64,000 nucleotides of DNA, taken from an uncultured Ruminococcus sp. GTDB taxonomy: Bacteria; Bacillota; Clostridia; Oscillospirales; Acutalibacteraceae. The position numbers and the translations under genes were made by a program. Location of the stretch: positions 1 to 64,000 of the forward strand of contig CADBZY010000016.1 in NCBI GenBank assembly GCA_902799245.1. Reading direction: 5' to 3'. Below, piece after piece: positions 36,228-44,706 of the stretch (positions are counted from its first letter, which is position 1; each line of letters opens with the position of its first letter). The notes under the pieces are model-generated. The model made no database searches, had not been told where the DNA came from, and saw nothing but the letters and a program-made list of their open reading frames with translations.

Positions 36228-37517
36228 ATGTTGCCTCTTTTTATCAGAAAATTCGAGCGAAAATCAAAGGAAGAATTCAGTCACGGCGTTACTCATTTCA
36301 GAATGTTCTTCAAGTGGTGTCTCTGTGCGGTGATCATAGGCGCGGTAGTGGGCTGTGTGGGAACGCTGTTCCATTATCTGATCAAGATTTCCGCTGATAC
36401 CTTTGCGCTTTCAAATCTTAAAATGGTGTGGCTGCTGCCGCTCGTCGGTGTGGTGATCGTTGCGTCTTATAAGTTCTGCGGAATGGACAATGACAAGGGA
36501 ACCAATATGATTCTCGTGTCGGTTCGCAGCGAGGAGAAGCCGCCTATTTTCACCGCTCCGCTTATCTTTTTGTCGACAGTGCTGACACATCTTGCCGGTG
36601 GTTCGGCGGGACGTGAAGGCGCCGCCATTCAGATGGGCGGCGGCATTGGTTATCAGATCGGCAGAGCGCTCCGACTGGATGAGAAGGATCAGAAGCTGAT
36701 CATCATGTGCGGCATGAGTGCAGCGTTTTCCGCGCTGTTCGGCACGCCTGTGACGGCTGCAATTTTTTCTATGGAAGTCATCAGCGTCGGCGCGATGTAT
36801 TATTCCGCGCTGGTTCCGAGTGTCATTTCCGCCCTTGTCGGCTACTGCATCGCCATTCGTTTAGGCGTGGAAAAGACATTCTTTGAGCTGAATTTCATCC
36901 CCTCGATCACTATTCCGTCGGTTATCAGGGTGACGGTATTAGCCGTGCTTTGCGGACTGCTGAGCATCCTTTTCTGCATTGTCATGCACGGCACGGGAAA
37001 GCTGCTGAAAAAGGCTTATCCGAATAAATATATCAAAATTCTTGTCTGTTCGGCGATTCTGATTAATCTTACATACATCATCGGCAGCGCGGATTACAAC
37101 GGCGCGGGAATGGCGCTGATCATCGAAGCGGTGCTTCACGGCCAAACCATGCCGCAGGCTTTTGCCTTAAAGCTGCTGTTCACGGCGATCACTCTCGGTG
37201 CGGGTTTCCGCGGCGGCGAAATCGTGCCGTCCTTTGTGGTGGGCGCGACCTTCGGCTGCCTTGTCGCGCCGATTTTAGGCCTTAGCGGTACCTTCGCGGC
37301 GGCAGTCGGAATGATAGCGGTTTTCTGCGGCGTTACCAATAGTCCCATTACGTCGATTATTCTTTCGGTTGAAATGTTCGGCCCGCAAGGACTCATTTTC
37401 TTTGCCGTTGCCGTTGCCACCAGCTACATGCTGTCAGGCTATTACGGCTTGTACATGGGTCAGAAAATTCTCTATTCCAAGGACAAAGCGGAATTTATCA
37501 ACACCAGCGCGCACTGA
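36228..37517 (+). CDS. ClC-family chloride channel or transporter
   Basis: A 429-aa polytopic membrane protein with the ClC selectivity-filter motifs in recognisable form: GGSAGREGAAIQMGGG (GREGP-like, with Ala in place of Pro), GTPVTAAIFSMEV, and the late GAGFRGGEIVPSFVVGA. No C-terminal CBS domains. It moves chloride or a related anion, possibly in exchange with protons. ATG 36228 follows AGGGTGAT, complementary to the 16S tail; GTG 36222 is an alternative. No fluoride-riboswitch signature is seen upstream. Confidence 0.88.
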   Translation: MLPLFIRKFERKSKEEFSHGVTHFRMFFKWCLCAVIIGAVVGCVGTLFHYLIKISADTFALSNLKMVWLLPLVGVVIVASYKFCGMDNDKGTNMILVSVRSEEKPPIFTAPLIFLSTVLTHLAGGSAGREGAAIQMGGGIGYQIGRALRLDEKDQKLIIMCGMSAAFSALFGTPVTAAIFSMEVISVGAMYYSALVPSVISALVGYCIAIRLGVEKTFFELNFIPSITIPSVIRVTVLAVLCGLLSILFCIVMHGTGKLLKKAYPNKYIKILVCSAILINLTYIIGSADYNGAGMALIIEAVLHGQTMPQAFALKLLFTAITLGAGFRGGEIVPSFVVGATFGCLVAPILGLSGTFAAAVGMIAVFCGVTNSPITSIILSVEMFGPQGLIFFAVAVATSYMLSGYYGLYMGQKILYSKDKAEFINTSAH

Positions 37518-37590
37518 AGCGTTCGTTAACTGAAAGACGAAAACTAAAGACCCAAAAATGAAGAATGAATGAGCGCATTTGCGCTGGATA
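37518..37590. repeat. GAATGAATGAGCGC-type short dispersed repeat
   Basis: GAAGAATGAATGAGCGCATTTGCGCT-like sequence here matches that at 9070-9096 (GAAGAATGAATGAGCGCTTCGCTC). The GAGCGC...GCGCT part forms a tiny hairpin. Both copies lie just before a strong ribosome binding site (birA here, hisD there). Confidence 0.5.
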
Positions 37591-37606
37591 ATAGGAGAGA
37601 ATATCC

Positions 37607-38581
37607 ATGAGCGTCAGGGAAGATGTATTGAAAATATTTGAGAACGGCAGGGGAGAGTATTTTTCCGGCGAGGAGCTTGCCGTTCGTCTGAATGTCAGCC
37701 GCACCGCTGTCTGGAAAGCGGTACGGCAACTGGAATCCGAAGGATATGAATTCGACGCGGTGAGCGGCAGGGGGTATTCCCTCAGCAAGACATGCGACGT
37801 TATTTCCAAGCGCGGGATAGAGAAACATCTCGGAGATGACGCAAAATACTTCGATATTAATGTATACAAGACCGTTACCTCGACCAATACTTTGCTTAAG
37901 GAAATGGCGGCGAACGGAGCCGCGGAGGGAACAGTGATTGTTGCTGCGGAGCAGACCGCCGGCAAGGGACGAATGTCGCGCCGCTTTGTTTCTCCGTATG
38001 GAACGGGCTTGTATCTCAGTATCCTGCTGCGACCCAAGATCAATGCCGATGAAGCCCTCTTCATCACAACCGCTGCGGCTGTCGCGGTCGCGCGGACGGT
38101 GGAGGAGGTTTCCGGCAAAAGCGTTGGCATCAAGTGGGTCAACGACGTGTTCATGGACGGCAGAAAGATCTGCGGCATACTCACCGAAGCATCATTTGAC
38201 ATGGAGAGCGGCAGACTGGAGTACGCCATCTGCGGTATTGGGGTGAATATTCTTACCCCGAAAGGCGGTTTTCCGGAGGAAATAAAGAACATTGCCGGCG
38301 CTGTATTCGACGAACAGCCTTCTTTTGACGCAAAGAACCGGATTGCGGCAGGAATTATCGAAAAATTCACCGAGTATTATAAAAGACTGCCGGAACACGC
38401 TTTCTTTGAGGAATACAAAAAGCGCTCGGTGACGGCGGGAAAGAGAATCACCGTTCTGGGCAGCGACGAGCCTCGAAGCGCAACTGCTGTGGAGATCGAT
38501 GAAAGCTGCCAACTTGTGGTGCGCTATGATGACGGCAGCGAGTGTGCACTGAATTCTGGTGAAGTCAGCATAAGAAATTGA
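37607..38581 (+). CDS. birA: Biotin-protein ligase and biotin repressor BirA
   Basis: A 324-aa bifunctional protein. An N-terminal winged helix (about residues 1-65, GEELAVRLNVSRTAVWKAVRQL) should bind biotin operators. The ligase domain has TSTNTLLKE, EQTAGKGRMSRRFVSP (the GRGRxG-type adenylate loop, here GKGRMS), KWVNDVFMDGRKICGIL, and a C-terminal SH3-like domain. It attaches biotin to acyl-CoA or oxaloacetate carboxylase carriers. GGAGAG at 37593-37598 precedes ATG. It is a single-gene unit. Confidence 0.92.
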   Translation: MSVREDVLKIFENGRGEYFSGEELAVRLNVSRTAVWKAVRQLESEGYEFDAVSGRGYSLSKTCDVISKRGIEKHLGDDAKYFDINVYKTVTSTNTLLKEMAANGAAEGTVIVAAEQTAGKGRMSRRFVSPYGTGLYLSILLRPKINADEALFITTAAAVAVARTVEEVSGKSVGIKWVNDVFMDGRKICGILTEASFDMESGRLEYAICGIGVNILTPKGGFPEEIKNIAGAVFDEQPSFDAKNRIAAGIIEKFTEYYKRLPEHAFFEEYKKRSVTAGKRITVLGSDEPRSATAVEIDESCQLVVRYDDGSECALNSGEVSIRN

Positions 38582-38591
38582 TAAATTATAC

Positions 38592-38620
38592 TTCACAAGT
38601 CGCAAAATGTATGATATAAT
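38592..38620 (+). promoter_or_regulatory. Promoter of the CotH/lamin-tail gene
   Basis: TTCACA (38592-38597), 17-bp spacer, TATAAT (38615-38620); predicted leader about 38 nt. Confidence 0.6.
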
Positions 38621-38664
38621 AATTCAGAGTTTAGACGTTAAATTGACAGATAGGGATGATATTG

Positions 38665-41574
38665 ATGAGTAAAACCTCTGAGAAACGCAAAAGAATTCCT
38701 TTTATCATAATACTAATTGTGATTCTGACGGTTGCGGGATGCGTGGCATTTTATTTTTTCGGTTCCGACAGCAGCGTTTCGGGGAACTCACCCGTTATTA
38801 ATGAGGTGCTGTGCTCCAACAGTGCCAGCTTCAAGGCGTATGACGGAAGGTTTTACGACTGGATCGAGCTGTATAACCCCACTTCCTCTGAGATGCCGCT
38901 GGACGGCTACTATCTTTCAGATGATGCTGAATCCCTGACGAAAAATCCTCTGAGCGGTCAGACCATACCCGCCAAAGGCTATCTTGTCATTTACTGTTCA
39001 GGCTTGAATCTCACCGATGAGCGTGGTTTCCTTCACACGAATTTCAAGCTGTCTGCTTCCGACGGTGAGAAAATCTTCCTTTCTGACACCAATTCCGTAA
39101 AATCCATAACTGTCCCCTCGTCAAAGGAGAATGTATCCTACGGACTTAACGAAAAAGGCAAATACGTGTGGTTTGATGTTCCTACGCCAGGAACCAAGAA
39201 CGGAGAGGCGCAGTCCATCCAGCAATCCGAAATTCGGATCAATGAATACATGATTTCCAATACCTTTACAATTTACGACTGTGAAGGCGATTTTGGCGAC
39301 TGGGTGGAGCTTTACAATGCATCCAATGCCGATAGAGATATTTCAGGCTACAGTCTGACGGATGAAGAAGGTGTTCCTGACAAGTTTGTGTTCCCCAAGG
39401 GAACAACAATCAAGGCAGGCGGTTTTCTGCTTGTATTTTGTGACGGCAAGAACAAGACCGACAAGAACAACATGCTGCACACGTCTTTCTCACTCAGCGC
39501 GAAAGACGGCGCCGTTTCGCTTTATTCCAAGAAAAAGGCGCTGATCGGCAAGGTGGCAATCAAGGAAATGCCCGCGAATGTCTCGTGCGGATGGGATGAC
39601 GTCAGCGGAGAGTACCGATTCTTCGCGCGTTCCACTCCGGGCAGAGCAAACATTACAACGGCATTTAAAAAGCTGTCGGAGGATTTTGCGCATTTCTCCG
39701 GCGGCGAATTGATTATCAGTGAAGTGCTGTCCGCGTCTTCCAAATCGACTCAGAACGCAAAGACAGATTTTGTGGAACTGTACAACACAACACCGGATAC
39801 CATATCTCTTAAAGGCTACACCCTGTCAAAAAAACCGGGCGAAAAGACGTATACATTTCCCGACGTAAAGATTAATGGAGGAGCGTATCTGGTTGTCTAT
39901 TGCGACGGCAAATCCCGCGTGGCCAACAAGCAGGTATATTCTTCCCTAAAGATCGGCACCGGCGGTGCAACACTTTATCTCGCAGACTCTTTCGGTGCAG
40001 TCTGCGATGTTTTTTCCACCGGGAAAGGGCGTCTGGGTGTTTCCAGCGGCAGAGTTTCTGGCGATACCGTGACGCGCTGCTTTTTCACTTCTCCCACTCC
40101 GGGCAAGGCGAACAGCGGCAAGAAATACACGTCATTTGCTCCCGTTCCGACTTTCAGTGTGGAAGGAGGCGTGGTAAAGAGCGGCACCTCTGTCAGTCTT
40201 TCTGTGCAAGGCGATTATACGATTGTTTACACCACTGACGGAACCGAACCGACCAGGTCTTCAACGGTGTACAGCTCGCCTTTTACCATTAATCAAAACA
40301 CTGTCATCAGAGCCGCTGCGTTTAGTAAGGATTCGCTGATAAGCGACTGTGCGACGCAGACTTATCTCACATCCAATCCTCATACCATTCCGATTTTCTG
40401 TATTTGTGGCAACCCTGCCAAGCTGACAGAGGGCAAAGGAATATTTGTGGATAAGACGGACAGCTCCGAGCATAAGATTTTCGCCGAATATTTCACCAAG
40501 GACGGCGTTAAGGAAACGGAGTTTCCCTGCGGCGCCAAGCTCTTTGGTCACAGTTCCCGCGAAATGCCGCAGAAGGGTGTCAAGCTGAGCCTGCGTGAGA
40601 TATACGGCGTCAATGAAATCACCTATCCGTTTTTCAGTGAAAATGAAAACGCGGTGACCACCTTCTCGACGCTTCTGCTTCGTCCCAGCGGAGAGGATCA
40701 GATCTACAGCAAGCTGAGGGACGAACTGATTCCAACGCTGATGCGAGGCAAAATGGATCTCGATTTTGAGGAAGCGCAGGCCTGCGCGCTGTATATCAAC
40801 GGCGAATACTGGGGCTTCTATTATATCCGTGAAGCACTCAACGCGGATTATTTAAAATCCTATTACGGTTACGAAAAAGGAACCTTTGACATCATCAAGG
40901 GTGAGAGAAACGCGCAGGAAGGCACCACGGCCGCCTACAGAAAGCTGACCAATTTCTGTAAGACCCATGATCTTAAGGACAAGAACAACTATGAGACGGT
41001 CAAAAAACAGGTGGATTTTGATTCGCTCATCAATTTCTGGATAGTGGAAACCTACTTCGGCAATACCGATACGGTCAATATCCGCTGCTATAAGCACAAG
41101 GACGGCAAGTGGCGCTGGATGGTGTATGATATGGACTGGTCGATGCAGACGTCCAAACATATGCGCGAAAAGAATTTCATTGAGTGGCATCTGCTCAATC
41201 CCAAAGGACACGGCATAGGACATTTTGACAATTCCATCATTCGTAAGCTACTGGAAAACGAGGAATTCCGTGATCATTTTCTGACCGTTTACTGCTATCA
41301 CCTGACTAACACACTTGCGCCCGAGCGTTCGGTGCCGCTGTATGACAATCTGGTCAGCAGTGTGGAAGGCGAGATCAAGCTGAATGAAAAAATCTGGCGC
41401 AGACCCGCTTACAGCTCATGGTCCAATTTTATGGTTCCTTACCTTCGCAGTTTCCTGAATGAAAGACCGGATGAAACCAAAAAGGCACTCAAAGAGAGCT
41501 TCCATCTCAGCGAGAAGGACTGGGAACACTACGTCGAGTTGTCCAAAAGCTATCACCCAGAGAAGACGAAGTAA
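38665..41574 (+). CDS. CotH-kinase protein with lamin-tail and chitobiase-like domains
   Basis: A 969-aa secreted or anchored protein. After an N-terminal hydrophobic segment (about residues 12-32, a Cys is present but the lipobox is poor) come three lamin-tail (LTD) modules, each with INEVL/INEYM/ISEVL, a DWIELYNP/DWVELYNA/DFVELYNT core, and GYYLSDD-like turns; then an Ig-like chitobiase C-terminal domain (YTTDGTEPT); then a CotH domain (from about residue 600, GHSSREMPQKG, NGEYWGFYYIREAL, VYDMDWSM). CotH proteins are atypical protein kinases in spore coats and surface proteins. ATG 38665 is preferred, since AGGG (38652-38655) abuts ATG 38656. Confidence 0.88.
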   Translation: MSKTSEKRKRIPFIIILIVILTVAGCVAFYFFGSDSSVSGNSPVINEVLCSNSASFKAYDGRFYDWIELYNPTSSEMPLDGYYLSDDAESLTKNPLSGQTIPAKGYLVIYCSGLNLTDERGFLHTNFKLSASDGEKIFLSDTNSVKSITVPSSKENVSYGLNEKGKYVWFDVPTPGTKNGEAQSIQQSEIRINEYMISNTFTIYDCEGDFGDWVELYNASNADRDISGYSLTDEEGVPDKFVFPKGTTIKAGGFLLVFCDGKNKTDKNNMLHTSFSLSAKDGAVSLYSKKKALIGKVAIKEMPANVSCGWDDVSGEYRFFARSTPGRANITTAFKKLSEDFAHFSGGELIISEVLSASSKSTQNAKTDFVELYNTTPDTISLKGYTLSKKPGEKTYTFPDVKINGGAYLVVYCDGKSRVANKQVYSSLKIGTGGATLYLADSFGAVCDVFSTGKGRLGVSSGRVSGDTVTRCFFTSPTPGKANSGKKYTSFAPVPTFSVEGGVVKSGTSVSLSVQGDYTIVYTTDGTEPTRSSTVYSSPFTINQNTVIRAAAFSKDSLISDCATQTYLTSNPHTIPIFCICGNPAKLTEGKGIFVDKTDSSEHKIFAEYFTKDGVKETEFPCGAKLFGHSSREMPQKGVKLSLREIYGVNEITYPFFSENENAVTTFSTLLLRPSGEDQIYSKLRDELIPTLMRGKMDLDFEEAQACALYINGEYWGFYYIREALNADYLKSYYGYEKGTFDIIKGERNAQEGTTAAYRKLTNFCKTHDLKDKNNYETVKKQVDFDSLINFWIVETYFGNTDTVNIRCYKHKDGKWRWMVYDMDWSMQTSKHMREKNFIEWHLLNPKGHGIGHFDNSIIRKLLENEEFRDHFLTVYCYHLTNTLAPERSVPLYDNLVSSVEGEIKLNEKIWRRPAYSSWSNFMVPYLRSFLNERPDETKKALKESFHLSEKDWEHYVELSKSYHPEKTK

Positions 41575-41654
41575 GAATTTTGTTATGGGTAGGAGGCTGA
41601 AGTCGTTCGACTTTTTACTTTTACTACTGATGATACACAAAGGAGAGATGAAGG

Positions 41655-42380
41655 ATGTCAAACAAAAACACACCAACACCGCACATCAAGGCATCACCGG
41701 AGGATTTTGCCCCAACGGTACTCATGCCGGGGGATCCTCTCAGAGCGAAATTCATAGCGGAAACATATCTTGACAACGCCATTCTTGTCAATAACGTGCG
41801 CGGCATCCATGGCTATACAGGCGAATACAAGGGGACGCGCGTTTCGGTCATGGCGAGCGGAATGGGTATGCCGTCCATCGGAATCTACAGCTATGAGCTG
41901 TTCAATTTCTTCGGTGTGGACAACATCATCCGAGTGGGAACGGCGGGAGGCATCAGCGCCGATGTTCATGTGCGCGATATAGTCATCGCCATGGGAGCGT
42001 GTACTAATTCCAATTACGCATCCCAGTACGGTCTGCCCGGAACTTTCGCCCCGATCGCGAGCTACGGGTTGATGAAGACGGCCATTGACAAGGCGACAGA
42101 GCACGGCGCAAAATTCCACGTCGGAAACTGTCTTTCCTCCGACACATTCTACTGCGACGACCTGACCGCCACCGCCAAATGGAGCAAGATGGGCGTGCTG
42201 TGCGTCGAAATGGAAGCGGCTGCTCTCTACATGAATGCCGCGAGAAGCGGCAAAAACGCCCTGGGCATTTTCACTGTTTCCGATCACGTCTTCACCGGAG
42301 AAGCCACATCATCGGAGGAACGTCAGACCTCCTTTACCCATATGATGGAAATAGCGCTTGAAACAGCGGTGGCCCTATGA
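41655..42380 (+). CDS. deoD: Purine-nucleoside phosphorylase, DeoD type
   Basis: Phosphorolysis of purine (deoxy)nucleosides to base and (deoxy)ribose-1-phosphate. The 241-aa protein has MPGDPLRAKFIAE (phosphate site), GMGMPSIGIYSYEL, RVGTAGGI, CVEMEAAALY and VSDHVFTGE, all DeoD hallmarks. Strong Shine-Dalgarno region AAGGAGAGATGAAGG. Its stop overlaps the deoB-cdd start (ATGA), so phosphorylase, mutase and deaminase act in one salvage route. Confidence 0.95.
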   Translation: MSNKNTPTPHIKASPEDFAPTVLMPGDPLRAKFIAETYLDNAILVNNVRGIHGYTGEYKGTRVSVMASGMGMPSIGIYSYELFNFFGVDNIIRVGTAGGISADVHVRDIVIAMGACTNSNYASQYGLPGTFAPIASYGLMKTAIDKATEHGAKFHVGNCLSSDTFYCDDLTATAKWSKMGVLCVEMEAAALYMNAARSGKNALGIFTVSDHVFTGEATSSEERQTSFTHMMEIALETAVAL

Positions 42381-43936
42381 AACGTTGCAAGAGAGTTTTC
42401 CTCATCGTGCTGGACAGTCTCGGTGCCGGCGCGCTTCCCGACGCGGAGAAATTCGGCGATAGGGGAGCCCATACCCTGCGGTCGCTTTCACGTTCGGAGA
42501 AGCTGTTCATTCCGAACCTCCGGCGGCTTGGCATCGGCAATATCGAAGGACTCGGCTTCCTTGGAACAGAAGCATCGCCTCTCGGCGCGGTCTGCAAGCT
42601 GTCGGAACGCTCCAACGGCAAGGATTCGACCATAGGCCACTGGGAAATGGCGGGTGTGATTTCGGAAAATCCCCTTCCGACCTTTCCGGACGGCTTTCCC
42701 CCTGAAATACTCGATGAATTCAGCAGGATCACCGGACGCGGCGTGCTCTGCAACAAGCCCTATTCCGGCACGCAGGTGATCGCCGATTACGGCGAGGAAC
42801 ACATGCGCACGGGAAATCTGATTGTCTATACCTCCGCCGACAGCGTCTTTCAGATAGCGGCGCACGAGGAAATCGTTCCGCTGAACGAACTGTATGAATA
42901 CTGCCGCCGAGCGCGTGTCATTCTCTCGGGAAAATACGGCGTAGGCAGAGTGATTGCGCGTCCGTTCATCGGAAAGCCGGGCAGATTTACCCGGACGGCT
43001 CACAGGCACGATTTTTCGATAGAGCCTCCCGCCGAAACTATGCTTGACGCGCTTAAAAACGCGGGACGCGATGTCATCTCCGTGGGCAAGATTCAGGATC
43101 TGTTTGCCGGCAGAGGCATCACCCATTCCAACCCGACCTCCGGCAATTCCGATGGAATGGAGATAACGGCGTCGCTGGCTAATGTGGATTTTGAAGGCCT
43201 GTGCTATGTCAATTTAGTGGACTTCGATATGCTTTACGGTCATCGGCAGGACGTGGAGGGTTATGCGAACGCCCTCACGAAGTTCGATCAATGGCTGGGG
43301 ATATTCCTTTCCACGCTGCGCGAGGACGATATGCTGCTTCTCACCGCCGACCACGGCTGTGACCCTTCCGACGCAAGCACCGACCACACGCGGGAATACA
43401 TTCCGCTGATCGCATACGGCAGGGATATTCTTCCGGTCAATCTCGGCGTGCGCCGGACGTTTACGGATATTGCCGCCACCGTCACCGAAGCCCTCGGCGT
43501 TTCCTATTCCTGCGAAGGGAAAAGTATGCTCGGCGAGCTGACCGACATGCGCCTCCATCTCAGGGAAAGCGCCGTGCGCGCAATGGAAAAATCCTACAGT
43601 CCCTATTCCGAATTCCGGGTAGGAGCGGCGCTGCTTGGCGGCAGCGGCAGAATTTACACCGGCTGCAATATAGAAAATGCCGCCTATTCGCCCACCGTCT
43701 GCGCCGAACGCACCGCCTTTGCAAAGGCGGTCAGCGAAGGGGAGAGGGAATTCCGCATGATCGCCATAGCGGGCGGCAAAGACGGGCACATCGAAGGGCT
43801 TTGCCCTCCCTGCGGCGTCTGCCGTCAGGTGATGGCAGAATTCTGCCAGCCGGAATGCGAGATCATTTTAGCGATGCCAGACGGATATGAAATCCACACG
43901 CTTGGCGAAATGCTGCCCTTTGGATTTACGCTGTAA
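42377..43936 (+). CDS. deoB-cdd: Phosphopentomutase-cytidine deaminase fusion
   Basis: A 519-aa bifunctional protein. Residues 1 to about 390 are DeoB, an alkaline-phosphatase-fold mutase of ribose-phosphates: LIVLDSLGAGALPDA (metal Asp), GKDSTIGHWEMAG (nucleophile region, with Ser where Thr is usual), LVDFDMLYGHRQD, TADHGCDPS, TDHTREYIP. From about residue 395 a cytidine deaminase domain follows: YSPYSEFRVGAAL, GCNIENAAYSPTVCAERTA, PPCGVCRQ (zinc Cys ligands and catalytic Glu). No stop or frameshift separates the halves. Overlaps deoD by 4 bp. A terminator hairpin follows. Confidence 0.93.
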   Translation: MKRCKRVFLIVLDSLGAGALPDAEKFGDRGAHTLRSLSRSEKLFIPNLRRLGIGNIEGLGFLGTEASPLGAVCKLSERSNGKDSTIGHWEMAGVISENPLPTFPDGFPPEILDEFSRITGRGVLCNKPYSGTQVIADYGEEHMRTGNLIVYTSADSVFQIAAHEEIVPLNELYEYCRRARVILSGKYGVGRVIARPFIGKPGRFTRTAHRHDFSIEPPAETMLDALKNAGRDVISVGKIQDLFAGRGITHSNPTSGNSDGMEITASLANVDFEGLCYVNLVDFDMLYGHRQDVEGYANALTKFDQWLGIFLSTLREDDMLLLTADHGCDPSDASTDHTREYIPLIAYGRDILPVNLGVRRTFTDIAATVTEALGVSYSCEGKSMLGELTDMRLHLRESAVRAMEKSYSPYSEFRVGAALLGGSGRIYTGCNIENAAYSPTVCAERTAFAKAVSEGEREFRMIAIAGGKDGHIEGLCPPCGVCRQVMAEFCQPECEIILAMPDGYEIHTLGEMLPFGFTL

Positions 43937-43955
43937 ATAATTTTATGACAAACAA

Positions 43956-44000
43956 AACACGCTGCGAATTCATGTGTACCGCATGAATTCGCAGCGTGTT
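43956..44000. terminator. 19-bp hairpin between convergent genes
   Basis: AACACGCTGCGAATTCATG (43956-43974) and its exact complement (43982-44000) flank a 7-nt loop. T-rich sequence follows on the minus strand, so it probably serves both deoB-cdd and the HAD gene. Confidence 0.65.
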
Positions 44001-44040
44001 CTACTGTCTGAAAAATGAAATAATGTTCTTAAAACAAACC

Positions 44041-44075
44041 TTCACCCTTCACCCTTCACCCTTCACCCTTCGCCC
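44041..44075. repeat. Tandem TTCACCC heptamer repeat
   Basis: Four TTCACCC units and one TTCGCCC (44041-44075). The stop codon and final codons of the minus-strand HAD gene lie inside it. A similar heptamer-like tract occurs at 46115-46167. Confidence 0.75.
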
Positions 44076-44701
44076 TGACAAAATCCCTTCAACCTGAAAA
44101 TAAGTTGACGGAGGTTATCGACCGTGTAATCGGGCGTTTCTTCTTCGGAAACGGGAACGGCAAATCTGCCGAAGCCGCGCATGACGCGCACGGTGGTGAA
44201 GCCGAGTTTCTTCGCGGGTGTAATGTCGTTGTCGAGGCGGTCGCCGATCATGACGGCCTGCTCAGGAAGACAACCCGCGCGGGAGAGCGCCAGCCGGAAT
44301 ATTTTCGGGTCAGGCTTTGCTATTCCTTCCTCCGCGGAAGCGATCACCACGTCGAAATATCGGTCGATGCCGAATGCGCGCAGCCGTTCCTCCGTTCCGA
44401 AATCCTGATTGGCGATCACGCCGAGTCTGTACGTATGACGCAGCCTTTCAAGGCAGTCTTTGGTATCTGGATATAATACTTCGTATTGGCTTTCCCACGG
44501 AGGCAGCCTGCAACCGTATCTGGCAGCGGCGAGCTTGTCGCCCTTTTTGCTTTGACGGTAATAATCCATCATCGCCGAGAAGAATTCTTCATAGCTCACG
44601 GCGGAACCGTCGATCATGTGCAGGATTCTGCGGCGGTAACATTCGCTTTCGTCAATCAGCGTCGAGCCGAGGTCAAAGAAAAGCCATTGGATTTCACACA
44701 T
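44063..44701 (-). CDS. HAD-superfamily hydrolase
   Basis: A 212-aa haloacid-dehalogenase-fold phosphatase: motif I FFDLGSTLID (second Asp replaced by Gly-Ser-Thr: D-L-G-S-T instead of DxDxT), a helical cap, motif II-like IANQD, motif III Lys, motif IV MIGDRLDNDITPAKKLGF. ATG 44701 has AAGGAG 8-9 nt upstream, and starts 5 bp after the radA stop, suggesting coupling. Loss of the second motif I Asp (general acid) would favour a phosphonatase- or dehalogenase-like or other non-phosphatase activity. The C-terminal residues are encoded by the TTCACCC repeat. Confidence 0.8.
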   Translation of the reverse strand: MCEIQWLFFDLGSTLIDESECYRRRILHMIDGSAVSYEEFFSAMMDYYRQSKKGDKLAAARYGCRLPPWESQYEVLYPDTKDCLERLRHTYRLGVIANQDFGTEERLRAFGIDRYFDVVIASAEEGIAKPDPKIFRLALSRAGCLPEQAVMIGDRLDNDITPAKKLGFTTVRVMRGFGRFAVPVSEEETPDYTVDNLRQLIFRLKGFCQGEG

Positions 44702-44706
44702 GGCGC

